Assembly (NCBI GenBank): GCA_945957495.1
Contig: CAMFLG010000108.1
Location: 1-8,691 of the forward strand
Direction: 5' to 3'
Source of the DNA: an uncultured Pseudorhodobacter sp.
GTDB taxonomy: Bacteria > Pseudomonadota > Alphaproteobacteria > Rhodobacterales > Rhodobacteraceae
Length of the DNA stretch: 8,691 nucleotides
In this document: one piece after another, positions 5,490 to 8,691 of the stretch
How the letters are laid out: every line of letters starts with the position of its first letter
Numbering within the stretch: position 1 is the first letter of the stretch
Made by a program: the position numbers and the translations under genes
The notes under the pieces: model-generated
Databases searched by the model: none
Seen by the model: the letters and a program-made list of their open reading frames with translations, nothing else
Told to the model about the DNA's origin: nothing

Positions 5490-7235
5490 ATGACAGACGC
5501 CCCCGAGCAGACCTATCAGGTTCTTGCCCGCAAATACCGCCCCGCCACCTTTGCCGATCTGGTTGGGCAAGAGGCGATGGTGCGCACGCTGAAGAACGCC
5601 TTCGCGGCGGACCGGATTGCGCATGCCTTCATCATGACGGGGATTCGCGGCACTGGCAAAACCACCACGGCGCGGATCATCGCCAAGGGGCTGAACTGCG
5701 TTGGCCCCGATGGCAAGGGCGGCCCCACGACCGAACCTTGCGGGCAATGCGAGCCCTGCCGCGCCATTGCCGAAGGCCGGCATGTGGATGTGATGGAGAT
5801 GGACGCGGCCAGCCGCACCGGCGTCGGCGATATCCGCGAAATCATTGAATCCGTTCACTATCGCGCGGCCTCTGCCCGCTACAAGATCTACATCATCGAC
5901 GAAGTTCACATGCTGTCCACCAGCGCCTTCAACGCGCTGTTGAAAACGTTGGAGGAGCCGCCCGCGCATGTGAAGTTCATTTTCGCCACCACCGAGATTC
6001 GCAAGGTGCCGGTCACGGTGCTGTCGCGCTGCCAGCGGTTCGACCTGAAACGTATCGAACCAGAGGTGATGATCGCCCTCTTGCGCAAGATCGCGGATGG
6101 CGAGCGTGCGGCGATCAGCGATGGCGCACTGGCGATGATCACCCGCGCGGCGGAAGGATCGGCCCGCGATGCCACCTCTCTGCTGGATCAGGCGATTTCC
6201 AACGGCGCGGGCGAAACCAGCGCCGAACAGGTGCGCGCCATGCTGGGGCTGGCCGACCGTGGCCGGGTGCTGGACCTGTTCGACATGATCATGAAGGGTC
6301 AGGCGGCGCAGGCCCTGTCGGAACTGTCGGCGCAATATGCCGATGGCGCCGATCCGATGGCGGTGCTGCGCGATCTGGCCGAGATCACGCATTGGATTTC
6401 CGTCATCAAGATCACGCCCGAGGCGGCGGACGACCCCACCACGCCGCAGGACGAACGCGCGCGTGGTCTGGTGATGGCGCAAGGCTTGCCGATGCGGGTG
6501 CTGTCGCGGATGTGGCAGATGCTGTTGAAGGCGATTGAAGAGGTGGCGCTGGCCCCCAACGCGATGATGGCGGCAGAGATGGCGGTGATCCGCCTGACGC
6601 ATGTGGCCGATCTGCCCGACCCCGAAACCTTGGTGAAGAAACTGCAATCGCAGGCGGCACCCGCCTATTCGGGCGGTGCCCCGGCAGGCGGCGGCGGTGG
6701 CGGCATGGTGCATTCGGCGATCCGCATGGCACCGTCGGCGCCCACGCGCGGGCCGGTGATGCAGGGCGGGCGGGCCCTGGCCCTGGCCGAAAGCCCACTG
6801 ACAGTTTACGCCAGCTTTGCGCAGGTGGTGGAGTTGATCCGCGAAAAGCGCGACATGCCCTTGTTGATGGAGGTCGAACGCAGCCTGCGTCTGGCGAAAT
6901 ACTCCCCTGGCCGGATCGAATTTGAACCGGCGGCGGGGGCGGCACCTGACCTTGCCGCGCGGCTGGGCCAGCGGCTGCAGGGCTGGACCGGCGCGCGTTG
7001 GGGCGTGTCGGTGGTGTCCACAGGCGGGGCCGCGACGATTGCCGAAGAGCGTGACCGCGAAGAAAACGCGGCGCGGGCCGAGGCGATGCAGAACCCGCTG
7101 GTGCAGGCGGTGATGGCGGCCTTTCCGGGCACGAAGATTTCGGAAATCCGCTCTGCCGAAGCCATGGCGCAAAGTGCGGCAGCCGAGGCCCTGCCGGAAG
7201 TGGAAGATGAATGGGATCCGTTTGAAGATGACTAA
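5490..7235 (+). CDS. dnaX: DNA polymerase III subunit gamma/tau
   Basis: The clamp-loader ATPase of the replisome, which loads the sliding clamp and ties polymerase cores and helicase together. The 581-aa protein has an AAA+ module: Walker A GIRGTGKTT (51-59), a zinc module with Cys70, Cys84, Cys87 and Cys90, Walker B IIDEVH (135-140) and the SRC motif (179-181). The first two zinc cysteines are 13 residues apart, more than in E. coli, owing to a Gly-rich insertion I have seen in alphaproteobacterial DnaX. A Gly/Ala/Pro linker around 390-430, with a six-Gly run, leads to the tau C-terminal part, which ends in an acidic EDEWDPFEDD. No A-rich slippery site like that of E. coli dnaX is evident, so tau may be the only product. 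AAGG lies 7 nt before the start. It is the first gene of a three-gene unit. Confidence 0.97.
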   Translation: MTDAPEQTYQVLARKYRPATFADLVGQEAMVRTLKNAFAADRIAHAFIMTGIRGTGKTTTARIIAKGLNCVGPDGKGGPTTEPCGQCEPCRAIAEGRHVDVMEMDAASRTGVGDIREIIESVHYRAASARYKIYIIDEVHMLSTSAFNALLKTLEEPPAHVKFIFATTEIRKVPVTVLSRCQRFDLKRIEPEVMIALLRKIADGERAAISDGALAMITRAAEGSARDATSLLDQAISNGAGETSAEQVRAMLGLADRGRVLDLFDMIMKGQAAQALSELSAQYADGADPMAVLRDLAEITHWISVIKITPEAADDPTTPQDERARGLVMAQGLPMRVLSRMWQMLLKAIEEVALAPNAMMAAEMAVIRLTHVADLPDPETLVKKLQSQAAPAYSGGAPAGGGGGGMVHSAIRMAPSAPTRGPVMQGGRALALAESPLTVYASFAQVVELIREKRDMPLLMEVERSLRLAKYSPGRIEFEPAAGAAPDLAARLGQRLQGWTGARWGVSVVSTGGAATIAEERDREENAARAEAMQNPLVQAVMAAFPGTKISEIRSAEAMAQSAAAEALPEVEDEWDPFEDD

Positions 7236-7244
7236 GGAGTTGAC

Positions 7245-7589
7245 ATGCTGAAAGGTTTGGGCGGCATCGGCGATATGGGCAAGATGCTGAAGGCCGCACA
7301 GGAAATGCAAGGCAAGATGGCCGAGCTGCAAGAGGAACTGGGCCGAACCGTGGTGATCGGCGAAGCCGGGGCCGGTCTGGTCAAGGCACGCTGCACCGCC
7401 AAGGGCGAGGTGACGGGGCTGGATATTGACCCGTCGATCCTTGTCGCCTCGGAAAAGGAAGTGGTCGAAGACCTGATCATCGCCGCGATCAAGGATGCGC
7501 AGGTCAAGGCCAATGCCCGCAGCCAATCGGAAATTCAGCGCATGGCGCAGGCGTTGGGCCTGCCGCCCGACATGAAGCTGCCCTTCTAA
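7245..7589 (+). CDS. ybaB: YbaB/EbfC family nucleoid-associated protein
   Basis: A 114-aa DNA-binding protein that forms dimers; family members coat or bend DNA and influence expression. The Met-, Gln- and Glu-rich N-terminal helix with MLKAAQEMQGKMAELQEEL (14-32) is followed by a beta-sheet region with VKARCTAKGEVTGLDIDPS and a C-terminal helix containing EVVEDLIIAAIKDA, the usual YbaB pattern and length. AAGGAG (7234-7239) overlaps the dnaX stop codon, with a 5-nt spacer to the ATG, so translation is probably linked to dnaX. It lies between dnaX and recR, as in very many bacteria; the precise role in that set is unsettled, with links to replication and repair proposed. Confidence 0.95.
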   Translation: MLKGLGGIGDMGKMLKAAQEMQGKMAELQEELGRTVVIGEAGAGLVKARCTAKGEVTGLDIDPSILVASEKEVVEDLIIAAIKDAQVKANARSQSEIQRMAQALGLPPDMKLPF

Positions 7590-8186
7590 ATGAACGATAC
7601 CGCCGGCATCGAAACGCTGATCGAGCTGATGGCCCGCCTGCCGGGCCTTGGCCCGCGTTCGGCACGGCGGGCGGTGCTGGCGCTGTTGAAAAAGCGCGGG
7701 CAGTTGATGGCCCCCTTGGCGCAGGCGATGGCCGAGGTGGCGCTGACGGCGAAGGATTGCGTGATCTGCGGCAATATCGGCACCGCCGAGATTTGCCCGA
7801 TCTGCGCCGATCCGGCGCGGGCGACGGGCGAGATTTGCGTGGTGGAGGATGTCGCGGATCTGTGGGCGATGGAGCGCGGTCAGGCCTTCAAGGGCCGCTA
7901 TCACGTTCTGGGCGGCACGCTTTCGGCGCTGGACGCGATCGGGCCGGACGAATTGGGCATTCCGCGATTGCTTGCGCGGGTGACGGATGAGGCCGTGCGC
8001 GAGGTGATCCTGGCGCTGAATGCCACCGTCGATGGCCAGACCACCGCACATTATCTGGCCGAAACGCTGGCGCCGACGGGGGTGCAGATCACCTCGCTGG
8101 CGCAGGGTGTGCCGATTGGCGGCGAGTTGAACTATCTGGACGACGGCACGATCAGCGCCGCCTTGCGCGCGCGCAAACGGTTCTGA
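7590..8186 (+). CDS. recR: Recombination mediator protein RecR
   Basis: Works with RecO (and RecF) to load RecA onto SSB-coated single-stranded DNA in gap repair. The 198-aa protein has the family order: N-terminal helix-hairpin-helix MARLPGLGPRSARRAV (14-29), a zinc finger with Cys57, Cys60, Cys69 and Cys72, a Toprim domain from about 80 (ICVVEDVADLWAMER, 82-96), then NATVDGQTTAHYLAE (144-158) and GGELNYLDDGTISAAL near the end. The ATG directly follows the ybaB stop (TAAATG) with no clear ribosome site, which suggests translation by ribosomes finishing ybaB. It is the last gene of the dnaX unit; a weak hairpin and T-run lie about 40 nt downstream. Confidence 0.97.
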   Translation: MNDTAGIETLIELMARLPGLGPRSARRAVLALLKKRGQLMAPLAQAMAEVALTAKDCVICGNIGTAEICPICADPARATGEICVVEDVADLWAMERGQAFKGRYHVLGGTLSALDAIGPDELGIPRLLARVTDEAVREVILALNATVDGQTTAHYLAETLAPTGVQITSLAQGVPIGGELNYLDDGTISAALRARKRF

Positions 8187-8223
8187 CGGCAGGCGAACCG
8201 CCGGGCCAAACCCGCCAAAACAC

Positions 8224-8243
8224 AGCCGAAACGCCGGTTTTTT
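8224..8243 (+). terminator. Weak intrinsic terminator candidate after recR
   Basis: A short stem (AGCCG 8224-8228 with CGGTT 8235-8239, one G-U pair, loop AAACGC) runs into a six-T stretch (8238-8243). Small stems at 8192-8202 (GGCG/CGCC) and 8202-8214 (CGGG/CCCG) precede it. The stem is short, so some readthrough into csp is possible. Confidence 0.35.
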
Positions 8244-8244
8244 C

Positions 8245-8273
8245 TTGATTTGAGGCAAAACTGGCCCCATATC
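8245..8273 (+). promoter_or_regulatory. Probable housekeeping promoter of csp
   Basis: A -35 box TTGATT (8245-8250), a 17-nt spacer ending in a C run and CATATC (8268-8273). The TTGA-n17-ATATC shape is close to housekeeping promoters of alphaproteobacteria. Transcription would start near 8280. The -35 box lies inside the loop of a second possible hairpin, GCCGGTTTT (8233-8241) with AAAACTGGC (8257-8265), nine pairs including one G-U. Confidence 0.6.
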
Positions 8274-8350
8274 AAACGGTGCGACGTTATCTCTACTCGA
8301 TCCCTGTCTCCGTTTTCGGCCACAGCATTCGACCAGGCTGACTGCGCCGG

Positions 8351-8373
8351 GCCGCCGCAATCTCGCGGGCGGC
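8351..8373 (+). promoter_or_regulatory. GC-rich hairpin in the csp leader next to the ribosome site
   Basis: GCCGCC (8351-8356) pairs with GGCGGC (8368-8373). Two more pairs can form inside past a bulged G, with loop AATCTC. The stem ends 6 nt before AAAGGAGGG (8380-8388), the ribosome site 6 nt from the csp ATG. A rival pairing, GCAAT (8357-8361) with ATTGC (8374-8378), would break the strong stem. Leaders of cold-shock genes are often structured and respond to temperature; that role here is inference. Nothing else in the leader from about 8280 stands out. Confidence 0.4.
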
Positions 8374-8394
8374 ATTGCTAAAGGAGGGTTCACG

Positions 8395-8601
8395 ATGGCT
8401 AAGGGCACCGTGAAATGGTTCAATGAAACCAAAGGCTACGGCTTCATTGCCCCGGAAGGCGGCAAGAAGGACGTGTTCGTTCACATCACCGCGTTGGAGC
8501 GTGCCGGTCTGCGGTCGCTGAAAGACGGCCAACCGGTGACGTTCGATATCGAAGCAGGCCGTGACGGCCGCGAATCGGCAACGAACCTGGCATTGGCCTG
8601 A
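8395..8601 (+). CDS. Cold-shock protein, CspA family
   Basis: A 68-aa single cold-shock domain, a five-strand OB-fold that binds single-stranded RNA and DNA and melts RNA structure. It may act as an RNA chaperone in the cold or constitutively. Visible motifs are KGTVKWFNETKGYGFI with RNP1 KGYGFI (13-18) and RNP2 VFVHI (27-31); aromatic residues Trp8, Phe9, Tyr15, Phe17, Phe28 and His30 form the usual nucleic-acid face. The start has a near-perfect ribosome site (AAAGGAGGG, 6-nt spacer), which suggests high expression. It is a single-gene unit with its own promoter, a leader of about 115 nt and a strong terminator. Bacteria usually carry several paralogues, so I give no specific csp letter. 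Confidence 0.97.
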   Translation: MAKGTVKWFNETKGYGFIAPEGGKKDVFVHITALERAGLRSLKDGQPVTFDIEAGRDGRESATNLALA

Positions 8602-8637
8602 ACCGGTCCGGCCTTTGCGCCGGGCATGCGCAATTGG

Positions 8638-8669
8638 AAAGGGGCGGGTTTTCGGACCCGCCCCTTTTT
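8638..8669 (+). terminator. Strong Rho-independent terminator of csp
   Basis: AAAGGGGCGGGT (8638-8649) pairs perfectly with ACCCGCCCCTTT (8656-8667), giving a 12-bp stem with loop TTTCGG, and the transcript ends in a five-T run (8665-8669). A smaller stem upstream (CCGGC 8608-8612 with GCCGG 8619-8623) follows the csp stop. The remaining 22 bases of the window hold nothing I recognise. Confidence 0.95.
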
Positions 8670-8691
8670 CCATGATAGCCTTTGGGTCAGA

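Noticed and set aside
5559..5760. Unusual insertion in the DnaX zinc module
   Set aside because: The wider spacing between the first two cysteines is, as far as I recall, common in alphaproteobacterial DnaX, so it is not novel.
5490..7235. Programmed frameshift in dnaX producing a separate gamma subunit
   Set aside because: I see no A-rich slippery heptamer followed by a stem like the E. coli site. A run of GGC/GGT codons at the Gly linker is not a known slip site.
5427..8432. A 1001-codon open frame on the minus strand across dnaX, ybaB, recR and the csp start
   Set aside because: It is antisense to four clear genes and its translation is an Arg/His/Gln-rich mixture without domains. Long antisense frames are expected from codon bias at this GC content.

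Overview
The window is ordinary, gene-dense chromosomal DNA with high GC content. It looks like an alphaproteobacterium of the order Rhodobacterales (Rhodobacter/Paracoccus-like). The reasons are a class I lysyl-tRNA synthetase, the dnaX-ybaB-recR order with a zinc-module insertion in DnaX that I associate with alphaproteobacteria, a TerB-family protein of a type I remember from Rhodobacterales, and an intergenic repeat (hairpins followed by GAGTATTT...AAGATGAAG) whose shape I remember from Rhodobacteraceae gene ends. The genus cannot be fixed from the sequence alone.

Layout. Left: a TerB-family gene (minus) and lysK (plus) are transcribed apart from a short region with two overlapping promoter candidates; a hairpin lies in the lysK leader. 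lysK converges on a CHAD-domain gene (minus). Behind that, also on minus, is mog (molybdopterin adenylyltransferase), which is divergent from rsgA (plus), the ribosome-maturation GTPase. rsgA converges on a small tyrosine/dual-specificity phosphatase gene (minus); the gap between them holds the multi-hairpin repeat, and a partial second copy is cut by the left window edge. Right: the phosphatase gene is divergent from the tightly packed plus-strand unit dnaX-ybaB-recR (DNA polymerase III tau/gamma, nucleoid protein, recombination mediator; gaps of 9 and 0 nt). A single-gene csp (cold-shock protein) unit follows, with a recognisable promoter, a leader of about 115 nt and a strong Rho-independent terminator close to the right edge.

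The genes are mostly housekeeping: translation (lysK, rsgA, csp), replication and repair (dnaX, recR, with ybaB), and molybdenum cofactor synthesis (mog). The CHAD protein (probable polyphosphate binder), the phosphatase and the TerB-like protein have no firm physiological assignment. Three of the ten genes appear to start at non-ATG codons (GTG for the TerB-like gene, TTG for CHAD and rsgA), each chosen because of a well-spaced Shine-Dalgarno sequence.

I found no mobile element, CRISPR array, tRNA or rRNA, and no convincing undescribed system. The leads most worth checking are the repeat element, the overlapping lysK/TerB promoters with the leader hairpin, and the structured csp leader.
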